Below, one piece after another: positions 17,156 to 24,753 of a stretch of DNA of 32,121 bases. Numbering within the stretch: the stretch's first letter is position 1; every line of letters starts with the position of its first letter. The notes beneath the pieces were generated by a model that saw only the letters and a program-made list of their open reading frames with translations, searched no databases and was not told the DNA's origin. Source of the stretch: Planctomycetota bacterium (GTDB taxonomy: Bacteria > Planctomycetota > JAJSAM01 > JAJVHW01); assembly GCA_024277065.1 (NCBI GenBank), contig JAJRVY010000160.1, forward strand, positions 1-32,121, read 5' to 3'. Both the position numbers and the translations under genes were made by a program.

Positions 17156-17966
17156 CGGTCGCCTCCCGGACGAGCGCCGCACGCACCATGTCCGCCTCGT
17201 CGATCGCACGCCGCAGACCGTCCGCGCCGGGTTCGTGGGCGCCGTACACGGCCGAATCGAAGCGCCGCGTCAGGGACAGGAACGGCGGCCGGGCGGGGTG
17301 GGCGCGGGCGAGATCGAAGACGTACGCCGTGTTCGTACGCGAGTGGTCGTAGTAGATGGCGCCTGCACGGTGCAGCCCCGCGAGCAGTTCGAGGTAGAGG
17401 GCGCGGAGCGCCTCGCCGCAGTCACCGCCGGCGGCCAGGCGCTCGGCGCGGCGGCGCCAGTCCTCCGGCGAGCGGGCGAGCGCGTCGTCCTCGCCGCCCC
17501 CCGCGTCCGCGACGGCGAGCGCCCGCGCGCCGGCGCGGCTGTCGGCGCGGGTCGCCCGCGACAGGCGCACCAGCAGCCACACGAGGACGAACACGGCCGC
17601 CACCACGACGGCCCAGAGCACGAACGTGCCGAGGACGCTCGCGCCCTCGGCCGCGCCCGCCCCGGAGAGGCCCGAGAAGAGCGAGCGGAGGGCCTTGAAG
17701 ACGCTCCCGAGGACCTTTCCGAGCGCGCTCAGGATGCCGCCGAACAGATCGGCGAAGGACCGCGCCAGGGCGCGCAGGAACGACGGCAGCCAGTTCATCT
17801 CCGGACGCGGCAATCGCGGCAGCCGATCAGCGTCGGCGAGCGGCTGGAACTCGGGCCGCGCGAGGACCTCGTGGACGCTCGCGCGGGCCTGCTGGGCGAC
17901 GCCCTCGGCGGCGCGCGCCGTGGCGGCGAGGACGAGCAGCAGGACGGCGCGCGACGCGTTCCTCAT
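17148..17966 (-). CDS. DUF4129-like exported membrane protein of the MoxR operon
   Basis: A 272-residue protein with a signal peptide (MRNASRAVLLLVLAATARAAEG) and an amphipathic region around FLRALARSFADLFGGILSALGKVLGSVFKAL. A transmembrane helix, TFVLWAVVVAAVFVLVWLLVRL, follows. The cytoplasmic C-terminal domain has the hallmark EDWRRRAERLAAGGDCGEALRALYLELLAGLHRAGAI, then YDHSRTNTAYV and FDSAVYG. These correspond to the DUF4129 pattern in which a helical pair is followed by T-N-x-E-Y-type and F-E-x-x-x-Y-G-type motifs. The start ATGA overlaps the upstream TGA by 4 bases. The stop is TAG. It precedes DUF4350 and MoxR as in many MoxR operons. The biochemical role is unknown. Confidence 0.85.
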   Translation of the reverse strand: MRNASRAVLLLVLAATARAAEGVAQQARASVHEVLARPEFQPLADADRLPRLPRPEMNWLPSFLRALARSFADLFGGILSALGKVLGSVFKALRSLFSGLSGAGAAEGASVLGTFVLWAVVVAAVFVLVWLLVRLSRATRADSRAGARALAVADAGGGEDDALARSPEDWRRRAERLAAGGDCGEALRALYLELLAGLHRAGAIYYDHSRTNTAYVFDLARAHPARPPFLSLTRRFDSAVYGAHEPGADGLRRAIDEADMVRAALVREATDG

Positions 17967-18886
17967 GCCGCCCGCTCCCCTGTCCGCTCCCCTGTCCGCT
18001 CTCCCGGCCGCTCCCCTGTCCGCTCTCCCGGCCGCTCTCCGGGGGCGCCGGCCGCGTCGCCCGCCGCGCGCGCCGCGGCCCGTTCGTCCAGTTCGTCCGC
18101 CAGCCGTGCGAAACGCACGCCTTCGCGTTCGGACTCGCGGTCCGACTGCCACGCGGCGCAGGCGAGCACCGCCACGGCCTCGACGAGCAGCAGCGCGAAC
18201 AGGCCGGCGAAGCCCCAGGCGGCGGCGCGATCGGGCCGCAACGCGGCGATCCAGAGGTTCAGATCGACGCCCAGACCCCCGGCGCCTAGTTGCACGAGCA
18301 GGAACGGCAGCGCGAGCAGATTGACCACCAGGAAGCCCCACGCCACGGTGAGCACGAACGCCATGCCGATGGCGCGCCCGAGGTCGGCGAAGCACGCCCG
18401 GAAGGCGTCGCGCACGAGAGCGATGCCACCGGCCTCGGTGGTACCGGCGGCCGCCGCGAGAGCACTGCACGCCGCGAAGGCCGCCACGAGCGAGAGCCCC
18501 GCGGTCAGCGGCGTGGCGAGCACGAGCAAGAGCGTCGCCGCGGCCGCGAGGAGCGTCTCGGGCGCGCGGCGCAGAACGGCCCGCCACGCGTCGCCGATGC
18601 GCGCCTCGCGGCCGCGCGCGGTACGCGCCCCCCACGCGGCCAGCGCGCCCCAGCCGAGCAGCTTGGGCACGAGCAGCAGAACGACGCCGATCGCGTCTCC
18701 CCTCGGCATCGCGCCGCGCAGATCGAGATCCACGCACCAGATCAGGGCCGCGGCGAAGAACGGCAGCGACGGCAGCACGTGGAGCAGGAGCACGGCGACG
18801 GGATCCGCGCGGACGATGTCCACGGCGTCGTCGATGAGCGAGCGTGCGCCCCGCCGCCGAGCGGTGCCCATCGCAGCGGTGGTCAC
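17963..18886 (-). CDS. Multi-pass membrane protein with C-terminal GERT/GERP repeats
   Basis: A 307-residue protein with about six hydrophobic helices, including VAVLLLHVLPSLPFFAAALIW, VVLLLVPKLLGWGALAAWGA, LLAAAATLLLVLATPLTAGLSLVAAFAACSALAAA, IGMAFVLTVAWGFLVVNLLALPFLL and AAWGFAGLFALLLVEAVAVLACAAW. The polar tail ends in six four-residue units, GER followed by P, T or A, coded by a 12-base DNA repeat. I do not recognise the family; the layout resembles the multi-pass proteins often found beside DUF4129 in MoxR operons. The GTG at 18886 overlaps the upstream TGA as GTGA; an in-frame ATG at 18871 is the alternative. It overlaps the DUF4129 gene by 4 bases. Confidence 0.75.
   Translation of the reverse strand: MTTAAMGTARRRGARSLIDDAVDIVRADPVAVLLLHVLPSLPFFAAALIWCVDLDLRGAMPRGDAIGVVLLLVPKLLGWGALAAWGARTARGREARIGDAWRAVLRRAPETLLAAAATLLLVLATPLTAGLSLVAAFAACSALAAAAGTTEAGGIALVRDAFRACFADLGRAIGMAFVLTVAWGFLVVNLLALPFLLVQLGAGGLGVDLNLWIAALRPDRAAAWGFAGLFALLLVEAVAVLACAAWQSDRESEREGVRFARLADELDERAAARAAGDAAGAPGERPGERTGERPGERTGERTGERAA
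17973..18044. repeat. 12-base minisatellite, six units, inside a gene
   Basis: Six contiguous 12-base units alternate mainly between CGCTCCCCTGTC and CGCTCTCCCGGC. On minus each unit encodes GER plus P, T or A at the C-terminus of the multi-pass protein. The unit is a multiple of three, so copy-number changes keep the frame. Confidence 0.9.
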
Positions 18887-19239
18887 CGGCCGCTGTCCCC
18901 GTCCGGTGCCGCCGCGCGCTCGAACGCGACGGCCCCGAGACGCGACAGGCGGCCCGCCGCGACACCGAACACGCGTAGCAGCCCGAGCGCGAGCAGGAGC
19001 GCGGGAGCGAGCACGAGCAACGCGCAGGCGGCGGTCACGAGCCGCGGTGCGAGCGACGGCCGCTGCCGGAGCAGCGTGTCCTCGGTGGCGCCGAGGCACT
19101 CGCGGCAGTGCAGGATGCCGTCGATGCGGATGTGGCACTCGCCGCACACCGGACGCCGGCACGCCGCGCAGCGTCCGAGCGGCGCGCGCTCCGGATGGTG
19201 CACGCACCCCGCCGCCCTTCCCGCCGTGGTCTCCGCCAT
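18883..19239 (-). CDS. B-box-like zinc module membrane protein, first gene of MoxR operon
   Basis: A 118-residue protein. The N-terminal module, CVHHPERAPLGRCAACRRPVCGEC with LHCRECLG (about residues 12-50), repeats the B-box-like Cys/His pattern also found in the YIP1 protein and in the 10172-10714 protein. A single strong hydrophobic helix (LVTAACALLVLAPALLLALGLLRVFG) and a polar tail follow. Start ATG 19239 is chosen because sequence upstream is Pro/Arg-rich and does not look coding; an ATG at 19257 is possible. The stop overlaps the next gene's GTG. A TACCCT motif 9 bases upstream could be a -10 for a nearly leaderless message. The function is unknown, but its place at the head of the operon suggests a regulatory or scaffold role. 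Confidence 0.72.
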   Translation of the reverse strand: MAETTAGRAAGCVHHPERAPLGRCAACRRPVCGECHIRIDGILHCRECLGATEDTLLRQRPSLAPRLVTAACALLVLAPALLLALGLLRVFGVAAGRLSRLGAVAFERAAAPDGDSGR

Positions 19240-19293
19240 CGTGCGTCGAGGGTACATCGCCGCGCGCGGATCAGCGCGGGGTTCGCGCCTGGT

Positions 19294-19311
19294 CCCCGGA
19301 GGTCCCCGGGG
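19294..19311 (-). terminator. Short GC hairpin between eptA and the MoxR operon
   Basis: CCCCGG and CCGGGG form a 6-bp stem around a 6-base loop, about 28 bases past the eptA stop. There is no U-tract, so this is only a weak terminator candidate. Confidence 0.3.
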
Positions 19312-19339
19312 CACGCCGCGTGGGCGCGCTGCGCAGCCG

Positions 19340-20974
19340 TCAGTCGGAGTCGCGGAAGATGTCGAGTTGCGGATCGTAGACCGACGTCCGGACCTCCATC
19401 AGACCGAGCAGTGAGTGGAACACGTACTCGTGGTCGAGCTCGTCGGCGCTGCGTCGTCGCAGGGACTCCATGCTCACGCGGCCGAACTGCGCGCCCATCC
19501 AGAACACGGCGGGGACATGGCGCTGCGCGTCCGGCGCGATGAAATCGGGCAGTCCGTGCAGGTAGATCCCGTTCTCGCCGAGGGACTCGCCATGGTCGCT
19601 GATGTAGAGCATCGCGACGTCGAACGCGTCGTCGTTCTGCGCGAGGAACTCGATGACCTTCGAGAGGAAGTAGTCGGTGTAGAGGATCGCGTTGTCGTAG
19701 GCGTTCCCGATCTCCTCGTCGCTGCAGTCCTGGAGCTGGTTGGTGCGGCAGACCGGCGTGAAGCGCTCGAAGTCGATGGGGGAGCGCTTGTAGTAGGCCG
19801 GCCCGTGGTTGCCCTTCTGGTGCAGTACGATCAGGAAATCGCCGTCCGGGCGCGCGTCGATGTAGGACTGCAGCCCCGACAGCATCCCGACGTCGCGGCA
19901 CTCCACGTCGCACACGGGGTTGTCGCGCCGCCGCTTGAAACCCTCGTTCGGAACCCGTTCCGCCACGCCCTTGGACGTCGAGTTGTTGTCCCTCCAGAGC
20001 ACGTTCACGCCGGCGCGCTGCACGACATCGAGCACGTTCTCCGTAGCGAGCGCCGTGGCGCGATCGAACTCGGAACTGTCGTAGACCGAGAACATGAAGG
20101 GCACCGACACCGCAGTCGATGTCCCGTAGCTCCAGAAGTCGGTGAACGTGACGACGTCCTTCTCGCGCAGCCGGGGGTTCGTGTCGCGCTCGTAGCCATT
20201 GAGCGAGAAACGATCGGCGCGGGCCGACTCGCCCACGACGAAGATCAGGATCTTGCGCTCGGGACGCGCCTTGACCACGCGGGCGTCCAGCCCGATCTGC
20301 CGGAACGGCACGGCCGCCGAAGCGAAGAGGCCGCGCACGTACTTCGTCGTCGCGTAGACGTAGCAGCCGGGATTGGAGTAGTAGCGCAGCTCCGAGTGCT
20401 CGCGGAGGAACGAGCTGTAGTAGTCGCTGAGCACGAACGCCAGGAGCAACGTCGTGCCCACGGCGCCGCCGACGAGCTTCGTGCGCGCCAGCACCTCGCG
20501 CCACGGCCGCGCGAACACGATCGTCGCGCGGCAGACCAAGAGCGCGGGCAGGACGCCGAGCAGAGCGACGTAGAGCGCCAGCCACGGACTGAGCAGTTCG
20601 AGTACCTCGCCGGTGTCGGTGCGCACGACGCTCTGCAGCATCTCCTCGTCGATGATCGCGTTGTAGGTGTCCATGAAGTACGCCGTGACCGACGAGATGA
20701 GCAGCACGGCCACCGCGATCGGCTTGGCCGTGCGGGGATTGCACACGAGCGCCAGGGCGATGGTGGTGACGGCGGCGAACACCCAGACGAGCGAGAGCAG
20801 GAAGCCGCTGTTCGCGAGCGTCAGGGGGTAGGCGCCCAGCACGTTCGAGAAGAACGCGACGTTGGCGAAGGCGATCTGGAAGGCGGCCAGAGCGACGATG
20901 AACTTCGTGCTCGAGATCGTCCTGCGACGGAACACCGCGCGCAGGAGGCCGGCGATGAAGCGAGGCATGCTCAT
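19340..20974 (-). CDS. eptA: Lipid A phosphoethanolamine transferase
   Basis: Inner-membrane enzyme of the EptA/MCR family, which moves phosphoethanolamine from phosphatidylethanolamine to lipid A. The start ATG at 20974 has GGAGG 7 bases upstream; the ORF track's longer start is not supported. The 544 residues comprise five N-terminal helices (from FIVALAAFQIAFANVAFF to TTLLLAFVLSDYY) and a periplasmic sulfatase-fold domain. Catalytic features are all present: FVVGESARADRFSLNGYERDTNP with the metal Glu, the nucleophile Thr in SYGTSTAVSVPFMFS, VLHQKGNHGPAYY with its His, and LYISDHGESLGENGIYLHG with Asp-His and the final His. Several Cys (CDVECRD, CRTNQLQDC) fit the family disulfides. It supports a lipid A-containing outer membrane. 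It may alter sensitivity to cationic peptides. Confidence 0.94.
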   Translation of the reverse strand: MSMPRFIAGLLRAVFRRRTISSTKFIVALAAFQIAFANVAFFSNVLGAYPLTLANSGFLLSLVWVFAAVTTIALALVCNPRTAKPIAVAVLLISSVTAYFMDTYNAIIDEEMLQSVVRTDTGEVLELLSPWLALYVALLGVLPALLVCRATIVFARPWREVLARTKLVGGAVGTTLLLAFVLSDYYSSFLREHSELRYYSNPGCYVYATTKYVRGLFASAAVPFRQIGLDARVVKARPERKILIFVVGESARADRFSLNGYERDTNPRLREKDVVTFTDFWSYGTSTAVSVPFMFSVYDSSEFDRATALATENVLDVVQRAGVNVLWRDNNSTSKGVAERVPNEGFKRRRDNPVCDVECRDVGMLSGLQSYIDARPDGDFLIVLHQKGNHGPAYYKRSPIDFERFTPVCRTNQLQDCSDEEIGNAYDNAILYTDYFLSKVIEFLAQNDDAFDVAMLYISDHGESLGENGIYLHGLPDFIAPDAQRHVPAVFWMGAQFGRVSMESLRRRSADELDHEYVFHSLLGLMEVRTSVYDPQLDIFRDSD

Positions 20975-21291
20975 CCGGCCGCCTCCGAGCGTGAGCAGGA
21001 ATCCCACGCGGCGCCGAGCACGCGGTTTGCGCGTGCGTGTCGCAGGACGAGCGTCTCGCGGCGACGGGCACCGCACGCAGGCCAACCGCCTCCGAGCGAC
21101 GAGCGCAAACCACGCGCCAGCAAACTGTTACGCCCGGAGGGCGCGCTGCGGCGTTGGCGCTCCTCCATGACTCGCTCCATGGAGTCGGGTTCGTCGCGCC
21201 GCCTTGCAGCGAACCCGCCGGACGCAATCGGCGCACAGCCGGGATTCCTGCTCACGCTCTCCGTCCATTCGAACCCCGTCCACTCGAGACG
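20975..21291. other. Non-coding stretch upstream of eptA
   Basis: No convincing gene is seen. A 69-codon minus frame (starting MERVMEERQRR at about 21180) ends on the eptA start as ATGA but has no family resemblance and a skewed Arg/Ser content. CCGTCCATTCGA and CCGTCCACTCGA form an imperfect direct repeat near 21260-21287. No good promoter was identified. Confidence 0.4.
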
Positions 21292-21331
21292 ACACGCCCC
21301 CCGCCGGGTCGCAGCCCGGCGGGGGGCGTGT
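21292..21331 (-). terminator. Perfect 17-bp hairpin abutting the tRNA-Leu 3' end
   Basis: ACACGCCCCCCGCCGGG and its exact complement form a 17-bp stem with a 6-base loop. The arm overlaps the last base of the encoded CCA. It probably terminates tRNA transcription; no U-tract follows. Confidence 0.6.
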
Positions 21332-21417
21332 GGTACCGGGAACAGGAGTCGAACCTGCACGAGCCATTGGCTCACCAGCCCCTCAAGCTGGCGCGTCTGC
21401 CATTCCGCCATCCCGGC
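21331..21417 (-). tRNA. tRNA-Leu (anticodon GAG)
   Basis: An 87-nt tRNA read on minus. The acceptor stem pairs GCCGGGA with TCCCGGT (last pair G-U), followed by discriminator A and an encoded CCA. The anticodon stem CCAGC/GCTGG closes the loop TTGAGGG, giving anticodon GAG for CUC/CUU codons. A long variable arm (TGAGCCAATGGCTCG) marks a class II tRNA, and the T arm contains GTTCGACTC. A promoter lies upstream and a perfect hairpin directly downstream, so it appears to be a single-gene unit. Confidence 0.96.
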
Positions 21418-21457
21418 ACACGCTGGAGCGCCCCTGGAGGGGCCGCTCGGACCGAGG

Positions 21458-21485
21458 ATCGTAGGATTGCACCGGGGGGACGCAA
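21458..21485 (-). promoter_or_regulatory. Sigma70-type promoter for tRNA-Leu
   Basis: TTGCGT (21480-21485) and TACGAT (21458-21463) on minus are 16 bases apart. Transcription would start about 34 bases before the mature tRNA, and the leader contains a small GCCCC/GGGGC hairpin. Confidence 0.6.
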
Positions 21486-21500
21486 GGAAGATCGCCCCGG

Positions 21501-23462
21501 TCATCGCGTCTGCGGTTCCGCCAACTCGATCACGATCGTCACGTCGAACGCGGTCCCGTCGCGGTCGCCGCGCAGCGACAGTGCGCGCAGCGCCTCGAGC
21601 GGCCGCCAAGCCTCCCGATAGTGCTCGATGGCGGCCGGGAACTCCTGCTGGTTGCGACGCTCGAGTTGCAGCGCGATGCGCTCGTTCTCGTACACCTGCC
21701 GGTCCTCGCGGGAGAGGATCGAGCCGCTGCGGTCGAGTTCGCGGCGGATGGCCTCGCGCTCCGTGCGCCAGTCGTGCCGCGCCGCCTCGTCGGCGAAGGC
21801 CCAGCGCCGATCGTCGATCGTGCGCCGCAGGGGCCCGCCGTCGATGCGCAGCGCGATCGTGCGCGCGGGCGGCCCCGCCGCCGCCGGCAGCCCACCGGCG
21901 GCGCCGTCCACCATGCCGCCCACCGTGCCGTCGATGGCCGCCGCGCGAGCGACGAGCGCGCGGCGCAGGTAGCCCTCGTGGGTACAGAAGACGAGCAGGT
22001 CATCGACGATCGCGAACGCGGGTCGCAGGAGCGCCCATTCGCCGCCGAAACCGCGCTGCGCAAGGCTGAACACGCGCGCACCGCCGGGGCCCGGCGCGGT
22101 GCGGGGCGCAACGGGCGACCCGAACAGCGCCTCGGCCTCCGCGGACAGCACGCGGATGACGGCCTCGCCCGCGGAGCGACTCCCCGTGGCGCCGCCCGTG
22201 GCGTCCCCCGTGTCGCCGCGCAGGCGGAACACCACGAGCGTCGCCGGGATCGGGTGGACACCGCCCTTCCGGGGGTCGTCCAGCTCGAGCGCGTCCGCCT
22301 CGTCGATGCGCGCGACCACGCCACCGACGCCGTCCTGAAGGTGCGTGGCGATGCGCTCGGCGACGACGTCCACGGTCACGTAGCGCTCGGCGAGGATCTC
22401 GTCCAGCAGATCGCGCCGCGCGGGAGGCTGCGCGTCGGCCAGGGCACGCACGGCGGCGGCGGCACGCACGGCAAGTCCCATGGTCGCCACGGCCTCACCC
22501 GGAACGGCAAGGCGCCGCGCCTCGGCGAGCAGTCCGTCCGCCCCGGCGCCGACGTCACGCGCCAGCAGACGCAGCGCGGCCGGTGGTTCGCCACTCCAGC
22601 CGCCGCGAAGTCGGATCGTCACACGCGCGCGCGCGCCGAGGTCGAGCTCGCCCTCGAGCGCGTCGAGCGACGCGAGCGGGAAGAACGACGACAAGAGACC
22701 GGCCAGGTCGCCGTCGCCTCCTCCCCCGGGCGCCCCGGGCGCCGCGCCCTGCGCTGCGGCGGCGAGCGCCGGCGGCAGCGCCCAGACGAGCAGGCGCGCA
22801 CGCGGATGTCGCCCGCTGTCGAGCGCGCGCGCGAACCGCGACGGCCCCCGCGCCACGTCGTGCGGGGGATCGCCGAGGGCCGTCGCCGTCTCGAGCAGCT
22901 CGCGCGACGTCGATGCGACGAGCACGTCGCGCACCCGTCGCAGGAAGACGGGCGGCGCGCCCTCGCGGTCGAGCACGGCGACCCCGGCAACGACGCGCAG
23001 GCCCATGCCGCGCAGACGCCCCGTGTCCGCGCGTGCAAGCGCCTCGAGCAGCTTGCCACGCGTGGTGAGGCGCGAGAGAAACAGCACGTCGTCGCCGCGC
23101 AGCGCCACGATCACGTCCTGGCCGATCACGTCCCGCTCGAGGCGCTGCGCGAGCCCGAGCGTGGCCGCCCCGAGGCGGTCCTCGAGATCGGCGAGGGGCG
23201 AGAGGACCCGTTCGTCCAGCCCCGCGGCGCGCCGCGCCGCGACCACGCCCGGGTGCCGCCAGAGGAGCTCGGCGGAGGGGCTACCGGCGAGCGCGGCGGG
23301 ATCGAAGCGCACGGCGGCGGCGATGCCCGGCGGCAGCAGCGTGTCCAGCGGACCGGCATCCTCCTCGAACGGATCGAGCGGCCACCAGACGAGCAGCGCG
23401 GCGAGAGAACCGAACAGGAGGACGGTGAGTGCGAGGAGCAGCGGGCGGCGGCGCGAAGTCAC
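21501..23462 (-). CDS. Large exported or membrane-anchored protein of unknown function
   Basis: A 653-residue protein starting at GTG 23462; the ORF track's longer start would run across the divergent aminotransferase start. The N-terminus is basic with one strong helix (RPLLLALTVLLFGSLAALLVWW), so it is exported or anchored with a periplasmic body. Then comes DTLLPPGIAAAVRFDPAALAGSP, which resembles bacterial proteins (DUF3352-like) that open with a statement of L-P-x-x-x-x-A-x-V. Repeated beta-alpha elements follow (DVIVALRGDDVLFLSRLT, VAGVAVLDREG, RDVLVASTSRELLETA). The C-terminal third includes DDLLVFCTHEGYLRRALVA and a helical DRQVYENERIALQLERRNQQEF stretch. No catalytic motif is seen and the function is unassigned. 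The stop is 83 bases from the tRNA gene. Confidence 0.75.
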   Translation of the reverse strand: MTSRRRPLLLALTVLLFGSLAALLVWWPLDPFEEDAGPLDTLLPPGIAAAVRFDPAALAGSPSAELLWRHPGVVAARRAAGLDERVLSPLADLEDRLGAATLGLAQRLERDVIGQDVIVALRGDDVLFLSRLTTRGKLLEALARADTGRLRGMGLRVVAGVAVLDREGAPPVFLRRVRDVLVASTSRELLETATALGDPPHDVARGPSRFARALDSGRHPRARLLVWALPPALAAAAQGAAPGAPGGGGDGDLAGLLSSFFPLASLDALEGELDLGARARVTIRLRGGWSGEPPAALRLLARDVGAGADGLLAEARRLAVPGEAVATMGLAVRAAAAVRALADAQPPARRDLLDEILAERYVTVDVVAERIATHLQDGVGGVVARIDEADALELDDPRKGGVHPIPATLVVFRLRGDTGDATGGATGSRSAGEAVIRVLSAEAEALFGSPVAPRTAPGPGGARVFSLAQRGFGGEWALLRPAFAIVDDLLVFCTHEGYLRRALVARAAAIDGTVGGMVDGAAGGLPAAAGPPARTIALRIDGGPLRRTIDDRRWAFADEAARHDWRTEREAIRRELDRSGSILSREDRQVYENERIALQLERRNQQEFPAAIEHYREAWRPLEALRALSLRGDRDGTAFDVTIVIELAEPQTR

Positions 23463-23534
23463 GTTCCGGGCAAGGTACCGTGCGCGCGGCGCGACGACGC
23501 TCGCGGATCGATCCGCGGCGGCCGCCGTGCCGTG

Positions 23535-23540
23535 TAGATT
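23535..23540 (+). promoter_or_regulatory. -10 element placed for a leaderless aminotransferase mRNA
   Basis: TAGATT ends 7 bases before the ATG at 23548, so transcription would begin at or next to the start codon. No Shine-Dalgarno and no good -35 are seen. Confidence 0.4.
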
Positions 23541-23547
23541 GCGGGTC

Positions 23548-24726
23548 ATGAGGACCAGCCAGCGCGTGCAGCAGATCCAGCCCTCGGCCACTCTCGCCCT
23601 CGTGGCGCGGACGGCCGAGCTGCGGGCCGAGGGTCGCGACATCGTCTCCTTCGGCGCCGGAGAGCCCGACTTCCCCACCCCCGCGAACATCCGCGCCGCC
23701 GGGGCGCGTGCCATCGAAGAGGGCCGGACCCGCTACACCGCGGTCGCCGGCGTGATCGAACTGCGGCGGGCCATCACCGCCGCCTATGCCTCGCGTTGGG
23801 ACCTGGCGTACGCCCCGAACGACGTCGTCGTGACGTGCGGCGCCAAGCAGGCGCTCTTCAACGCCCTGCTCGCCCTGCTCGACCCGGGCGACCGGGTGCT
23901 CGTTCCGGCGCCGTACTGGGTCAGCTATCCGGAGATGGTGAAGGCCGCCGGCGGCACGCCGGTGATCGTCCCGTGCCGCCACGACGACGGCTTCCGGCTG
24001 CGCCCGGACACGCTGCGCCGGCTCGGCAAGGGCGCACGCGTCCTGCTCTTCAACGGTATCTCGAACCCGACCGGAGCGGTCCACGACCGGGGCGAGATCG
24101 CCGCCATCGCCGAGGTCGCGCGGGAACTCGACCTCGCCGTCGTGAGCGACGAGATCTACGAGAACCTCGTCTACGACGGCGCAGACAGCGCGGCGTTCGC
24201 GGCCGTCTCGGCCGATGCGCGGTCCCGCGCGATCCTCGTCTCCGGCGTGAGCAAGACGTACGCCATGACGGGCTGGCGCATCGGCTGGGCGGCGGGACCG
24301 TCGGACGTCATCGGCGCCATGCGCAAGCTGCAGGGGCAGTCCACGAGCAACGCGTGCTCGATCTCACAGTGGGCCGCGCTCGAGGCGCTGAGCGGCCCGC
24401 AGGACGAGATCCTGGCCATGGTCGTCGAATTCCAGCGGCGCCGCGACCGCATGCTGCAGCTCCTGCGCGCGATTCCGGGCATCGACGTCGAGACGCCCGG
24501 CGGCGCTTTCTACGTGATGCCGCGCGTGGACGGCTTCTTCGGCCGCCGCGACGGCGTGGACGACTGCATGTCGCTCGCCGCCGGCCTGCTCGACGAGGCC
24601 GGCGTCGCCGTCGTCCCGGGGGCGCCGTTCGGCGCGCCCGAGCACGTCCGGCTCTCCTACGCGTGCTCGATGGAGGACATCGAGAGGGGCGTGCAGCGCC
24701 TCGCGAGCTACCTGTCCGAGCTGTAG
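23548..24726 (+). CDS. Aspartate-type aminotransferase (class I, PLP-dependent)
   Basis: Cytosolic PLP enzyme of the class I aminotransferase fold, closest to subgroup I-beta/gamma aspartate (and prephenate) aminotransferases. At 392 residues it has normal length. It opens with RVQQIQPSATLALVARTAELRAEG, typical of this group, then VSFGAGEPDFPTP (35-47), RYTAVAGVIELRRAI, NPTG (173-176), the AVVSDEIYENLVYDG segment with the PLP-ring Asp and Tyr, the Schiff-base Lys at about 236 in SGVSKTYAMTGWRIGW, and the substrate carboxylate Arg in HVRLSYACS near the C-terminus. All key residues are present. It diverges from the 21501-23462 gene; a -10 element suggests a leaderless transcript. The stop is TAG. 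Substrate preference beyond aspartate is uncertain. Confidence 0.93.
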   Translation: MRTSQRVQQIQPSATLALVARTAELRAEGRDIVSFGAGEPDFPTPANIRAAGARAIEEGRTRYTAVAGVIELRRAITAAYASRWDLAYAPNDVVVTCGAKQALFNALLALLDPGDRVLVPAPYWVSYPEMVKAAGGTPVIVPCRHDDGFRLRPDTLRRLGKGARVLLFNGISNPTGAVHDRGEIAAIAEVARELDLAVVSDEIYENLVYDGADSAAFAAVSADARSRAILVSGVSKTYAMTGWRIGWAAGPSDVIGAMRKLQGQSTSNACSISQWAALEALSGPQDEILAMVVEFQRRRDRMLQLLRAIPGIDVETPGGAFYVMPRVDGFFGRRDGVDDCMSLAAGLLDEAGVAVVPGAPFGAPEHVRLSYACSMEDIERGVQRLASYLSEL

Positions 24727-24753
24727 CCGCCCGCGGTGCGGTCAGGCGCGCCG

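Noticed and set aside
17973-18044. CRISPR-like array
   Set aside because: Units are 12 bases, contiguous and without spacers, and lie inside a coding frame; this is a minisatellite. No CRISPR array or cas gene was seen in the window.
20971-21180. 69-codon minus frame (MERVMEERQRR) coupled to the eptA start
   Set aside because: No homology recognised, unusual composition, and the eptA start has its own GGAGG site. It is probably chance.
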